In this document: piece after piece, positions 9,701-17,971 of the stretch
Position numbering within the stretch: position 1 is the stretch's first letter
Layout: each line of letters starts with the position of its first letter
Assembly (NCBI GenBank): GCA_910588245.1
Contig: CAJUQP010000015.1
Location: 6,011 to 70,010, forward strand
Direction: 5' to 3'
From: an uncultured Muribaculaceae bacterium
Lineage (GTDB): Bacteria; Bacteroidota; Bacteroidia; Bacteroidales; Muribaculaceae
DNA: 64,000 nt
Notes under the pieces: model-generated
Databases searched by the model: none
What the model was told of the DNA's origin: nothing
Seen by the model: the letters and a program-made list of their open reading frames with translations, nothing else
Made by a program: the position numbers and the translations under genes

Positions 9701-10021
9701 CGTGCCCTTGGTGACGAGAAGAGAGCCCGTTCATACTTCAACCGTCTCGTCGACTATGGCAAGCAGCATCTGCATGAGAAGGTGGTCATGGACTATTTCG
9801 CCGTCAGTCTTCCCGACCTGCAGGTGTGGGACGGCAGCCTCGACGAGATGAGCCGCATCCACTGCCTCTATATGCTTGCCCTCGGCTACGCCGGCCTCGG
9901 CGACAAAGCCCACAGCGACCGTTATCTGTCCGAAGCTGAGAAGATGAACATCAACCACCAGGGAATACAGTCGTTTAAAACTTTTTCATATGCGGTATTG
10001 CCAGATTTCTGTATGGTATAA
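6731..10021 (+). CDS. DUF5107 protein with C-terminal tetratricopeptide repeats
   Basis: Large protein of a family common in Bacteroidales sugar loci; its activity is not established to my knowledge. Residues about 1-330 are the DUF5107 domain, probably a galactose-mutarotase-like beta-sandwich (NPIFLEKRVYQGSSGVVYPY, AGPWISGGIEFNWPQHHRP). A beta-rich middle follows, then roughly 600 residues of TPR-like helices (NNALGLWHIRKGRFEVAERY, NHFLGNLFYDKRQYDLAQ). It has no signal peptide, so it is cytoplasmic. The frame is open to a TTG at 6704 overlapping the symporter stop, but the ATG at 6731 (MVKAWREKV) is preferred because family members begin in this way. Context suggests it acts on imported sugar or oligosaccharide, or scaffolds enzymes. 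Confidence 0.85.
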   Translation: MVKAWREKVVIPTYEVGKPEKNPIFLEKRVYQGSSGVVYPYPVIESIADEKHDKEWNAVFIENEYIKVMVLPELGGRIQMAYDKIKKRHFVYYNHVIKPALVGLAGPWISGGIEFNWPQHHRPSTYMPVDCTIEEHEDGSVTVWVSEMERMFHQKGMAGFTLRPGCAYLEIKGVLYNRTDMPQTFLWWANPAVAVNDHYRSVFPPDINAVFDHGKRAVSSFPIATGTYYKMDYSSGVDIANYKNIFVPTSYMGVNSKYDFEGGYEFDTQAGMLHVASHHVSPGKKQWTWGNGDFGRAWDRCLTDDDGPYIELMAGVYTENQPDFTWLMPYEEKEFTQYFLPYRELGVVKNATKDLLMNVEMPEQGKAELKVFATHRQTVTIVMRNKAGEIVLNEEVTITPEKVWEKTVDVSGSTLQDIKVGFIRDGRVIMEWEAEPDEIRPIPDAAEAALLPEQIKTVEQLFLTGLHLEQYRHATYSPVDYYEEGLRRDPDDVRCNNALGLWHIRKGRFEVAERYLAKAVKILQKRNPNPYDGEPIYNLGLALKYQGRLDEAYDRFYKSTWNGAWQDAGYFACAQISCRRRNYEEALYEVNRSLLRNWHNAKARALKAAILLKMGREEESRSLCADSLAIDLFNYGCLFLLGDTAKMVQLMHGNAHNYDELALDFCDAGLWDEAEKVWAIAKENGATTAMTHYYLGWAMLQKGDKVAAAGSFAAGQADSPEYVFPNRLEAILALRGALEINPEDAYANHFLGNLFYDKRQYDLAQSHWEEAARLNPAFPTTWRNLALVYYNKRNDVAKAVEAMEKAFSLDETDSRVLMELDQLYKKLQRPHAGRMAFLQKYPDLISQRDDLILEEITLLNQCGNYPAAKQKLDAHKFHPWEGGEGKVPMQYQTSRVELAKQAINTGKYDEAIELLNQCLEYPHNLGEGKLYGAQENDFHYLLGICHRAAGDEEKARECFKQATLGPTEPAAAMYYNDAKPDKIFYAGLAFRALGDEKRARSYFNRLVDYGKQHLHEKVVMDYFAVSLPDLQVWDGSLDEMSRIHCLYMLALGYAGLGDKAHSDRYLSEAEKMNINHQGIQSFKTFSYAVLPDFCMV

Positions 10022-10118
10022 TTAGGCGATCAGGGTGATTATCCATATTTTGGCTGAGAATGCAGAATAGGGATGCTTTTTTCAAGAGAAGCCTATTTGA
10101 TGGTTATGGCTTTAGACG

Positions 10119-10126
10119 TAAATTTG
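10119..10126 (+). promoter_or_regulatory. Internal -7 box upstream of the GH35 gene
   Basis: TAAATTTG matches TAnnTTTG, 43 bp before the GH35 ATG in the 148-bp gap after the DUF5107 gene. It suggests the two glycosidases can be transcribed separately from the transporter. Confidence 0.6.
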
Positions 10127-10169
10127 CATATGATAAAACAGACTATTAGATTTAAAGATAATTGCATCT

Positions 10170-12212
10170 ATGAATACAAAACGATTTGTAAAGATCCTTG
10201 TCATGGCGATGGCGTTGTTGCCGTCGATAACAGACAGCTATGCGGTGAATCCGGAAGTGAAATGGGATTCGAAGAGCCTGATAATCGACGGAGAGAGGGT
10301 GATGCCGGTGATGGGGGAGATACATTATTCGAGACTCCCTGAAAACGAATGGGCGGAATCGGTGAGAAAGATGAAGGATGGAGGGGTGACGGTCATCGCC
10401 ACTTATGTGTTCTGGAATCACATCGAAGAGAAGGAGGGGGTGTTCGATTGGAGCGGACGCCGCAACCTCAGGAAATTCCTGGAAGTCTGCAAGGAGGAGG
10501 GGATGCCGGTGGTGATACGTATAGGGCCTTTCTGCCATGGCGAGGCGAGAAACGGCGGGATTCCCGACTGGTTTTTTGCTAAAGGGATAAAATCGAGATC
10601 GGAAGATCCGGAGTTTTTGAAGCTTGTGGAGCGATTGTATCGCCAGATATTCACCCAGGTGCAGGGGTTGCAATGGAAAGATGGAGGCCCGCTTATGGCA
10701 TGCCAGTTCGACAACGAATATCGCGGCCACGGCTCTTATCTTATGGCTTTGAAAGGGATAGCCGAGCGGATCGGGTTTGATCTTCCTTTCTACACGCGCA
10801 CAGGTTGGCCGGAACTGGCTTCACCGGTGCCATACGGAGAGATGCTTCCCCTCTATGGCGACTATGCCGACGGATTTTGGGACTGTTCGACAAAACCGAC
10901 TGCGGGCAACTATTACAAAGCATTCAACTTCAAGAATTTCAGAAGTTCGACAGCCATAGCCACTGAGCAGATAAAAGATCAGAAGGAGAAGTTGACGGAA
11001 GGGGACGAGCTCTATCCTTATTTCACTTGTGAGCTGGGGGGAGGCATGGCCACGGCATATCACCGCCGACCATTTATCTATCCGGAAGACGCCTATTCGC
11101 TCGCAGTGGTGAAACTCGGAAGCGGCAGCAACCTTTTAGGCTATTACATGTATCATGGCGGCACGAATCCCGAAAGCGGCATCTATCTCAACGAGGTGCA
11201 GAAAAGCCCTGCGACCAACCATAACGACATGCCTGTGAAAACCTATGATTTTCAGGCTCCGCTTGGGGAATTCGGTCAGCCATATCCCCACTATTATTCA
11301 CTTCGGAAACTGCATCTTTTCATGGACGACTACGGCAAGGTCCTCGCCCCGATGGAAGCATCTTTCCCTATGCCACAGGATTTGAAGAAAGGGGAGGATT
11401 CCGGCCTCCGATGGTCTCACCGTTCGGAAGGCGACAGCGGTTTCGTGTTTGTCAACAATTATGAGCGGCTACAGAAACTCTCGGCGAAGAAGGGCGTGAG
11501 GTTTGACGTATGCGGTGTGAAATTCCCTTCAAAAGGGATGACTGTGCCTTCGGGCACGGTCTGCATCTTCCCCGTGAATATCGACGGCATACGCTATGCC
11601 ACCGCCCAACTCATAGCGCACCGCGACGGGAAGATCTATATGGAGCAGATTCCCGGGATTCCTACCGAAATCGCTATCGACGGGAAGGTGTTGAAGAATG
11701 TAAAGGCGCAAGGTGCGGAGCGTCCGGTGTATAAGAATATATATCTTCTTTCTCCGGAAGAAGCGTCAAGGCTTTTCCTTGACAGCCAGACTGTACTTGC
11801 AGATGTGGCGCTCCCGACGGTCAGGAAAATCTCGGATGCCAAGGGGAATCGGCATATTACAATCGGAGTAAACAAGGTCGCCGAGGCTCCCGCGGACACC
11901 GACTTTGAGAATGCCGCTGTCTATGTTGTCTGCAACTTGCCCAAAGGGAAGGAGAGAGAAGGAAGACTGTTGAATATAAATTATCGTGGTGATGTGGCCC
12001 GGTTGTATTGCGACGGCAAGCTTATAGACGACAACTTCTACAACGGTCGCCCCATGCTTTACGGACTATGGCGCCTCCCTGAAGACGTCTCCGAACTTGA
12101 GGTGCGCATACTCCCGATTCAGAGGAATATGCCTGTCTATTTCCCAAAGGAGGCTGACACTACGCCCGGAGAGGAGATAAAGGAAGTAACGATACAAACA
12201 TTTCTACCATGA
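10170..12212 (+). CDS. Glycoside hydrolase family 35 (beta-galactosidase)
   Basis: Exported GH35 enzyme, 680 residues, with a signal peptide ending near TDSYA (residue 25). The catalytic TIM barrel occupies residues about 30-370. The acid/base glutamate is E183 in CQFDNEYRGHG and the likely nucleophile is E288 in YFTCELGGG. MGEIHYSRLP (48-57), the family's substrate-pocket motif, is also present. The C-terminal half is beta-rich accessory domain. GH35 enzymes remove terminal beta-galactose; the linkage here is unknown. The stop overlaps the start of the GH2 gene by 4 bp (ATGA), so the two are translationally coupled and probably act on the same glycan. Confidence 0.92.
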   Translation: MNTKRFVKILVMAMALLPSITDSYAVNPEVKWDSKSLIIDGERVMPVMGEIHYSRLPENEWAESVRKMKDGGVTVIATYVFWNHIEEKEGVFDWSGRRNLRKFLEVCKEEGMPVVIRIGPFCHGEARNGGIPDWFFAKGIKSRSEDPEFLKLVERLYRQIFTQVQGLQWKDGGPLMACQFDNEYRGHGSYLMALKGIAERIGFDLPFYTRTGWPELASPVPYGEMLPLYGDYADGFWDCSTKPTAGNYYKAFNFKNFRSSTAIATEQIKDQKEKLTEGDELYPYFTCELGGGMATAYHRRPFIYPEDAYSLAVVKLGSGSNLLGYYMYHGGTNPESGIYLNEVQKSPATNHNDMPVKTYDFQAPLGEFGQPYPHYYSLRKLHLFMDDYGKVLAPMEASFPMPQDLKKGEDSGLRWSHRSEGDSGFVFVNNYERLQKLSAKKGVRFDVCGVKFPSKGMTVPSGTVCIFPVNIDGIRYATAQLIAHRDGKIYMEQIPGIPTEIAIDGKVLKNVKAQGAERPVYKNIYLLSPEEASRLFLDSQTVLADVALPTVRKISDAKGNRHITIGVNKVAEAPADTDFENAAVYVVCNLPKGKEREGRLLNINYRGDVARLYCDGKLIDDNFYNGRPMLYGLWRLPEDVSELEVRILPIQRNMPVYFPKEADTTPGEEIKEVTIQTFLP

Positions 12213-15064
12213 GACGACAACTGTTGATATTGATGATTATGGCAACCTTTGCTGCCGAAGCAAGGGATGAGAATACAATCGATCTTTCCGGAACGTGGGA
12301 TTTCGGTTATGGCGACACAAAGGCGTATGACGATGTGATCACCCTTCCCGGTTCGATGCTGACCAACAGCAAGGGAAACGATGTGGATGCTTCCACCCGA
12401 TGGACTGGTTCGCTCTACGATATGTCGTACTACTATAGCGAAGATATGCAGCCATACCGTGAGAAAGGGAACATAAAATTCCCGTTTTTTCTCACTCCCG
12501 ACAAAGAATATGTTGGAAACGCCTATTACCGACGTAAGGTGAAGATCCCTTCCGGATGGAAAGGGAAGAGAGTGGTGCTCCATCTTGAACGTCCGCATAT
12601 AGAGACCACACTATCGGTCAACGGCAAGGAAGCCGGACACAGGATGTCGCTTTCCACGCCGCATGAATATGACATAACGGAATATGTAGAACCGGGTCGG
12701 GAAAACGAGATTGAATTGAAAATCTACAACGGCATCGAAAACGTGTGTGTGGGTCAGGATTCGCATAGCGTCACCGACCAGACGCAAGGTAACTGGAACG
12801 GCGTGGTCGGAGATATCTTGCTTCGCGCAACCCCTGCCGATTCTTATATTGAGAATGTAAGAGTCTATCCCGATGTCAAAGGGAGGAAGGCTACTGTCAG
12901 GGTAATCAAAGGTGGAAAGTCTGGAAAAATCGGTAAGACGTCGGTCAAGGCCGTTTCTTCTGTAGGAGGAGCGGTGTTTGCCGGCGGAAAACCAGTGGTG
13001 AACGGCGATACGCTTACTTTTGTCATAGATATGGGCGACAGGATGCAGACCTGGGATGAATTCTCTACTCCGGTTTATGATCTTACTGTCAATTTGAACG
13101 GGGATGAAGCCCACACTGTCTTCGGAATGCGTGAATTAGCAGTTTCCGGCAGAGAAATGCTGATCAACGGCCGACGTGTGTACATGCGGGGCACGGTCGA
13201 GAACTGCTGTTTCCCTTTGACCGGTTATCCACCCACTGACGAGGAATCGTGGGCCGGGATCTTTGACAAATGTAAGGAATATGGCATAAACATGATGCGA
13301 TTCCATAGCTATTGTCCTCCCGAAGCGGCATTCGCCGCCGCCGACAAGGCAGGGGTATATCTTCAGCCGGAAGGCCCGTCATGGCCCAACCATGGGGTGA
13401 AGTTGAACGCCGGAATGACCATCGACAAGTATCTTTTAGAAGAATCGAAAAGGATTGTCGACACCTATGGCAACCATCCGTCGTTTGTGATGATGGCAGC
13501 CGGAAACGAGCCCGCGGGCGATTGGGTGACATACTGCAACGGTTGGGTCGATGAAATGAAGAGATATGACCCGTCGAAAATATATTGCGGGGCATCCGTA
13601 GGTGGCGGATGGGCCTGGGACGACGGTAGCGAATATCATGTGAAAGGCGGGGGGCGCGGTCTTGCCTGGGGACGGAAGAGGCCCTCGAGCGATGACGACT
13701 ACACAGCCGATATCAACCTGCCGCGTAATTTCAAACCTACGGCGGAGAAACCCGTCAACACGGAGCCGATCCTTGCCCACGAGCAGGGACAGTGGTGCGC
13801 TTTCCCCGACCCTAAGGAAACTTCACAATACACGGGGCCGTACAAGGCCCGGAATTTTGAAATTTTCAATGATCTCCTTCATAAAAACGGCATGGGAGAG
13901 ATGGGAGAGAAATTCCTCATGTCGAGCGGTAAGCTTCAGACCCTATGTTATAAATATGAAATAGAACGCAATCTGCGAACTCCGGATTACAGCGGTTTCC
14001 AGCTGCTTGCCCTCAATGACTACAGCGGGCAGGGCACCGCGCTCGAAGGCGTCCTCAATGTGTTTTGGAAGGAGAAAGGGTATGTGGATGCCCCGGAATG
14101 GCGGGAGTTTTGCAGCGAGGTCGTGCCATTGGCGCGTTTCCCGAAATTCGTGTTTACGAACCGCGAGACGTTCGAGGTGCCGTTGGAAGTCATGAATGCT
14201 TCGGTCGGTATGATTGAGGATGCCGTGATGGATTATGCTGTATGGGATGACAATGGCAAACGTTTTGCCGAGGGTTCCTTCAAGATGGGCGACATTCCTG
14301 TAGGAAAGAACAATCAAGCAGGGGTCGTGAAAATGTCTCTGTCGGAAATTTCCGAACCGATGCGTCTTATACTGGTGGCAAACGCAGCGGGTAAGGGTAA
14401 GAACAGTTGGCAGTTCTGGGTTTATCCGGAAGAGGAGGCCAAAATCGCTTCGAAGGATATTTTTGTAGCCGACACGCTTGACAGCAAAGCGCTCGAAGTG
14501 CTTGAAAAGGGTGGCAAAGTGCTTCTGACGGCCTCCGGCAAGGTGACGCTCGGGAGCGACATCGTTCAGCATTATCTGCCGGTGTTCTGGAACACGAGCT
14601 GGTTCAAGATGCGTCCGCCGCACACCACAGGAGCCTATATTGACACTGCCCATCCGCTCTTTGCCAAAGGGTTCCCGACCGACGATTGGAGCAATCTCAA
14701 CTGGTGGGAACTTCTCAACAGAGCGCAGGTGATGAATCTTCTCGAACTCCCGGCTGATTATCAGTCGCCGATACAGCCTATCGATACATGGCATCTGAGC
14801 CGGAAGTTGGGAATGGTGGTGGAGGCCAATGTGCTCAACGGGAAACTCTTCATGACTACCATAGACATAGAACGGGATCTCGACAAGAGAATCGTGGCCA
14901 AGAGGATGCGCAACGCCATACTCGATTATATGGCCAGCGATGAGTTCAACCCTACGTTGAGACTCGAGCCGTCGGTAATAACCCACTTCTTTACGAAGCG
15001 CACAGAGCCGGTGAAGATGTACACCAATGAATCTCCCGACGAACTAAAACCCAAACTGAAATAA
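12209..15064 (+). CDS. Glycoside hydrolase family 2 (exo-acting beta-glycosidase)
   Basis: Exported GH2 protein, 951 residues, with a signal peptide (MRRQLLILMIMATFAAEA). Order: sugar-binding jelly roll (about 25-210, with ERPHIETTLSVNGKEAG), immunoglobulin-like domain (about 210-310), TIM barrel (about 310-650) and a long C-terminal extension. The acid/base is E434 in AGNEPAGDW and the probable nucleophile E525 in ILAHEQGQW. This subgroup covers beta-galactosidases, beta-glucuronidases and related enzymes, so the specificity is open. It is coupled to the GH35 gene and followed by a 20-bp inverted-repeat terminator. Confidence 0.9.
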   Translation: MRRQLLILMIMATFAAEARDENTIDLSGTWDFGYGDTKAYDDVITLPGSMLTNSKGNDVDASTRWTGSLYDMSYYYSEDMQPYREKGNIKFPFFLTPDKEYVGNAYYRRKVKIPSGWKGKRVVLHLERPHIETTLSVNGKEAGHRMSLSTPHEYDITEYVEPGRENEIELKIYNGIENVCVGQDSHSVTDQTQGNWNGVVGDILLRATPADSYIENVRVYPDVKGRKATVRVIKGGKSGKIGKTSVKAVSSVGGAVFAGGKPVVNGDTLTFVIDMGDRMQTWDEFSTPVYDLTVNLNGDEAHTVFGMRELAVSGREMLINGRRVYMRGTVENCCFPLTGYPPTDEESWAGIFDKCKEYGINMMRFHSYCPPEAAFAAADKAGVYLQPEGPSWPNHGVKLNAGMTIDKYLLEESKRIVDTYGNHPSFVMMAAGNEPAGDWVTYCNGWVDEMKRYDPSKIYCGASVGGGWAWDDGSEYHVKGGGRGLAWGRKRPSSDDDYTADINLPRNFKPTAEKPVNTEPILAHEQGQWCAFPDPKETSQYTGPYKARNFEIFNDLLHKNGMGEMGEKFLMSSGKLQTLCYKYEIERNLRTPDYSGFQLLALNDYSGQGTALEGVLNVFWKEKGYVDAPEWREFCSEVVPLARFPKFVFTNRETFEVPLEVMNASVGMIEDAVMDYAVWDDNGKRFAEGSFKMGDIPVGKNNQAGVVKMSLSEISEPMRLILVANAAGKGKNSWQFWVYPEEEAKIASKDIFVADTLDSKALEVLEKGGKVLLTASGKVTLGSDIVQHYLPVFWNTSWFKMRPPHTTGAYIDTAHPLFAKGFPTDDWSNLNWWELLNRAQVMNLLELPADYQSPIQPIDTWHLSRKLGMVVEANVLNGKLFMTTIDIERDLDKRIVAKRMRNAILDYMASDEFNPTLRLEPSVITHFFTKRTEPVKMYTNESPDELKPKLK

Positions 15065-15087
15065 CCTGCGCCTACGTCATGCCCGAC

Positions 15088-15136
15088 AAATCACAATGGC
15101 ATCCCTCTCCATAGACGAGGGATGCCATTGTGATTT
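15088..15136. terminator. Long hairpin between convergent genes
   Basis: Perfect 20-bp inverted repeat (15088-15107 with 15117-15136) around a 9-nt loop, placed between the GH2 stop at 15064 and the convergent TPR-like gene stop at 15222. It has little of a T tract on either side, but its position fits a bidirectional terminator or mRNA end-protecting stem. Confidence 0.75.
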
Positions 15137-15221
15137 GAAGCTGTTTAAAAACAACGTTAGAAGAGCTTCTTATTTTTCAGCGGGCCAGTCGGTGAGTGTG
15201 CTTAACTCGGGGGAGAAGTTT

Positions 15222-16445
15222 TCAGGGGGTCGGAACGCTGTCGAGGTCGGCTTTCACGGGGCGCTCGTTGTGTAGGCGGATGGACAGGCGTGTGCCCAGC
15301 GGGAGCTCGGCGGGGATGCCGAAGCGCGCGGGCTGCAGCCAATAGTTTTTCCCCTCGGGCGTGGTGACGCGCCAGGCTGTCTGCGGCCGGGAGAACCTGC
15401 CCGACTGCCTATCGGCGGGCGACGGATTCTTGTGATAGGTCTTTACTGCCGGCACCGGAGGCAGCGAGTCATAGATCTCGTTGTCGGCCATGTGGGCGAC
15501 CTTCCCGTATAATGGTTCCGGATCCTGCGCCACGGTGTGGGACGGAATCTTTTTCATACATGTGTGGTAGGAAAGTGGAAGATGCCATCCGTTGGCTTCG
15601 TAGGTCTGCCTGACCTTATTCAATTCCCACAGCGCCTGCGGCCAGGCTTCCTTAATGATCATGGCCTCGGCCAACGACAGGCGGATGCGCCCCTTGAATT
15701 GTTCCTGTCCGGGCGACCTCAGGGCACGATGGAGCAATGCCACGTGAAGGCGCATCTCCTTCAGAGGGGATACGGTAGAGGCCAGCCGGCTCCATAGGAA
15801 GAATTTGCCTGGGGCGAGGAGGATTGCCTTGCGTAGCAGCCGGCGCGCTTCATCGGTTTCCCCCTGAAGCATCCGGACCGCGGCTATCTGTGACAGGAGA
15901 TTGAACGAATCTGGATACGCAGTCAAGGCTTCGTCGATAACCTTCATGAAAGCTTCCGAGGGTTGCATCTTCTTCTCTTCCAGTTCATCGACATAGAGTG
16001 TGATGAATTTCTCCACGGTGCTCGCCATCGGTTTCCCCTCGTGTTCTTTTCTCCTCCAGTCGCCGGGGCGCAGATTGGAAAGTCCCCAGAGCCCGGAGAA
16101 TCCTACTATTGAGAACCGGATGCTGTCTTTGTTGTTGAAAGCCGCGTCGCGGGCGTCTTTATATAGCCTCATCGCCTCCGTAAGGATCATGGAGTGAAGC
16201 TTGTGGGGCACCGTTACCTTAAGTTTAAGATAGTTGGCGAGAATATGCTTGCGCTCTGATATTTCCTTGTCGCCCGACTGGTGAAGGGCATAGTAGATTA
16301 TCCATCCGAAAGCATAGTGGCTTTTCAAGGGCAATTCTCCGGATTCGAACGCCGGAATTATCTTCAGGTAGGTTTCTTTGGCTTTACCTCCTTTGGCTTC
16401 AACGAATCCGTCGGAGACGAGCCTGACGAGCATCTCTTTTTCCAT
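15222..16445 (-). CDS. Helical-repeat (TPR-like) protein of unknown function
   Basis: A 407-residue cytoplasmic protein I do not recognise with certainty. Residues about 1-270 are helical with TPR character: FNLLSQIAAVRMLQGETDEA followed by RRLLRKAILLAPGKFFLW is a good TPR unit. Residues about 330-400 form a short beta-rich domain (TPEGKNYWLQPARFGI, PLGTRLSIRLHNERPVKADL) that could be a small OB-fold or cold-shock-like domain. A helical repeat plus OB-like tail recalls TPR proteins found next to conflict systems, but no partner gene lies nearby. It has its own promoter box (16493-16500) and shares the hairpin at 15088-15136 with the GH2 gene. Confidence 0.6.
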   Translation of the reverse strand: MEKEMLVRLVSDGFVEAKGGKAKETYLKIIPAFESGELPLKSHYAFGWIIYYALHQSGDKEISERKHILANYLKLKVTVPHKLHSMILTEAMRLYKDARDAAFNNKDSIRFSIVGFSGLWGLSNLRPGDWRRKEHEGKPMASTVEKFITLYVDELEEKKMQPSEAFMKVIDEALTAYPDSFNLLSQIAAVRMLQGETDEARRLLRKAILLAPGKFFLWSRLASTVSPLKEMRLHVALLHRALRSPGQEQFKGRIRLSLAEAMIIKEAWPQALWELNKVRQTYEANGWHLPLSYHTCMKKIPSHTVAQDPEPLYGKVAHMADNEIYDSLPPVPAVKTYHKNPSPADRQSGRFSRPQTAWRVTTPEGKNYWLQPARFGIPAELPLGTRLSIRLHNERPVKADLDSVPTP

Positions 16446-16492
16446 GGCCAGGTCAGATTATATGGTTGTGCGATTATTTGGCAATCGCTCTG

Positions 16493-16500
16493 CAAAGATA
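16493..16500 (-). promoter_or_regulatory. -7 box for the TPR-like gene
   Basis: Minus strand TATCTTTG followed by CAG matches TAnnTTTG, 48 bp upstream of the ATG at 16445. Confidence 0.65.
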
Positions 16501-16503
16501 AAT

Positions 16504-16542
16504 AAAAAAGCTGGTTCTCAGAAAAAAGAATCAGCTTTTTTT
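16504..16542 (-). terminator. Terminator of the DUF418 gene
   Basis: A-rich/T-rich hairpin: plus-strand 16504-16517 pairs with 16528-16542 (AAAGCTG with CAGCTTT at the core). On the minus strand the stem is followed by TTTTTTATT. It lies about 95 bp after the DUF418 stop; the T tract on the plus strand makes it potentially bidirectional. Confidence 0.8.
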
Positions 16543-16636
16543 ATTCATATCCACTCACGCATCGAGCGTAGTACCAGACATGTGCGATAATGCACCATGT
16601 GGATGCTGGATACTGTTGGGATAGGGAATGAGAGTC

Positions 16637-17869
16637 TTATTTTCTTGCAGAGAAGGGGAATTCGATCCATGTCGCCTTCTTCCACATGTATTCGAGCGGA
16701 CCGTGGGAGTGATGGTTCACCCATATCCGGCAGAGGGCATATTGCACAAGAAATATGGCTATGCCGATCAGCTCGCTTCCGGTGATGCCCATCTGGAGAT
16801 GGAATCCCCAGTTGTAATAGATCATGGAGCCGATGATCCCCTGCGTCACGTAGTTGGTCATGCTCATGCGGCCATAGGGGATAAGCAATGATAGCGTTCG
16901 GCTGAGCCGGCGTGTGCGGTAGTAAGCGAACAGTATGCCGCACACGAGGATGAGCATGAAGGCGAGGTTGGCGAGTGAGGAGAGGATGATCTTCAGCGGA
17001 GTCAGGATGTTGGGGTTGGAGATGTAATCGGCCGCCATGTTGTTGAGACCATAGAGGGGGAAGAAACAGATGATGGCTGCGGCGAGCACCCGGCCCCAGA
17101 GGGGAAGATTCTTCTCGAGGAACCACCCGGCACGGCCTATCAGCATGCCGGCCATGAATAGTCCGGCTGTCTGGAAGACGCGGCCGTGTTCCCAGGCCCA
17201 TGCGAGCGAAGCGAGCTGTCCTTCCCAGAGATTCACCTTTATTGTCTCCAGGAATGTCCCTCCGTCCTGCACGGCGAATGTGGCTGCCCAGAAAGGTGCG
17301 TCGTCGATGTCCGGGATCACGTATGAGGGATCGATCCAGCCTCTGATCACCTGGTAAATGCATATAGGCTGGGCCATACAGATGGCTGCCAGCGTGAGCA
17401 CAGTGCGTGTTGACAGACGGCACACGAGGGGTAGCACGAAGCCCACGAGCGCGTATAGCACGAGCACCTCGCCCGTGAAGAAGGCTGCGTTGACCTGGCC
17501 TATCAGGAACAGAAGCAGCAGTCGCCAGCAGAAGCGCAGACGGAAGTCGTTGCCCCGCATGCGCTGGTTGTCATGCTGGATGAAGAAGCTGAATCCGAAA
17601 AGGAGGGCGAATATGGCGTATGCTTTTCCGCCGAATGCGAAGAAGAGGCCGTCCCATATCGCTTTGTCGGTGAAGTTGAGCCATCCGCTTTGGCCGGATG
17701 TGTCGGGAAACTGGTAGAAATTGAAATGCTCTATGGCATGGAGCAGGATTATGGCGAGCACGGCGAAGCCGCGGAGCACGTCGGCCACGTCCACGCGCGC
17801 GTGGCGGCGCGGTGTCAGTGATTCGGTAGCGGCGTCCGCGCTTTTCCGCGAATGTCTTTTTGCTGTCAT
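16637..17869 (-). CDS. DUF418-family multi-spanning membrane protein
   Basis: A 410-residue inner-membrane protein. The N-terminal motif RVDVADVLRGFAVLAIILLHAIEHFNFY (residues about 25-52) is the acyltransferase-3-like start seen in DUF418/YeiB proteins, followed by about ten hydrophobic helices. The C-terminal DUF418 segment with NYVTQGIIGSMIYYNWG and ALCRIWVNHHSHGPLEYMWK is diagnostic. The biochemical function of the family is unknown, though relation to acyltransferase-3 membrane enzymes suggests modification of a cell-surface molecule. It is probably monocistronic, with terminators on both sides. Confidence 0.82.
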   Translation of the reverse strand: MTAKRHSRKSADAATESLTPRRHARVDVADVLRGFAVLAIILLHAIEHFNFYQFPDTSGQSGWLNFTDKAIWDGLFFAFGGKAYAIFALLFGFSFFIQHDNQRMRGNDFRLRFCWRLLLLFLIGQVNAAFFTGEVLVLYALVGFVLPLVCRLSTRTVLTLAAICMAQPICIYQVIRGWIDPSYVIPDIDDAPFWAATFAVQDGGTFLETIKVNLWEGQLASLAWAWEHGRVFQTAGLFMAGMLIGRAGWFLEKNLPLWGRVLAAAIICFFPLYGLNNMAADYISNPNILTPLKIILSSLANLAFMLILVCGILFAYYRTRRLSRTLSLLIPYGRMSMTNYVTQGIIGSMIYYNWGFHLQMGITGSELIGIAIFLVQYALCRIWVNHHSHGPLEYMWKKATWIEFPFSARK

Positions 17870-17885
17870 GGTGCTAAGGCTTGTT

Positions 17886-17922
17886 GAAAGAAACGGCGCC
17901 GGGACTGTCGGCCCGGCGCCGT
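17886..17922 (-). terminator. Rho-independent terminator of yebC
   Basis: Perfect 11-bp GC-rich stem (17893-17903 with 17912-17922), 8-nt loop, followed on the minus strand by TTTCTTTC. It is 50 bp after the YebC stop. Confidence 0.88.
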
Positions 17923-17971
17923 ATGGTGATTAAAGGTCTTTGATTGTTGAAAGGTGAAGAGGGTTAAGGCG

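Noticed and set aside
13943..14986. 347-codon minus-strand frame
   Set aside because: Antisense to the GH2 enzyme and without family motifs or promoter.
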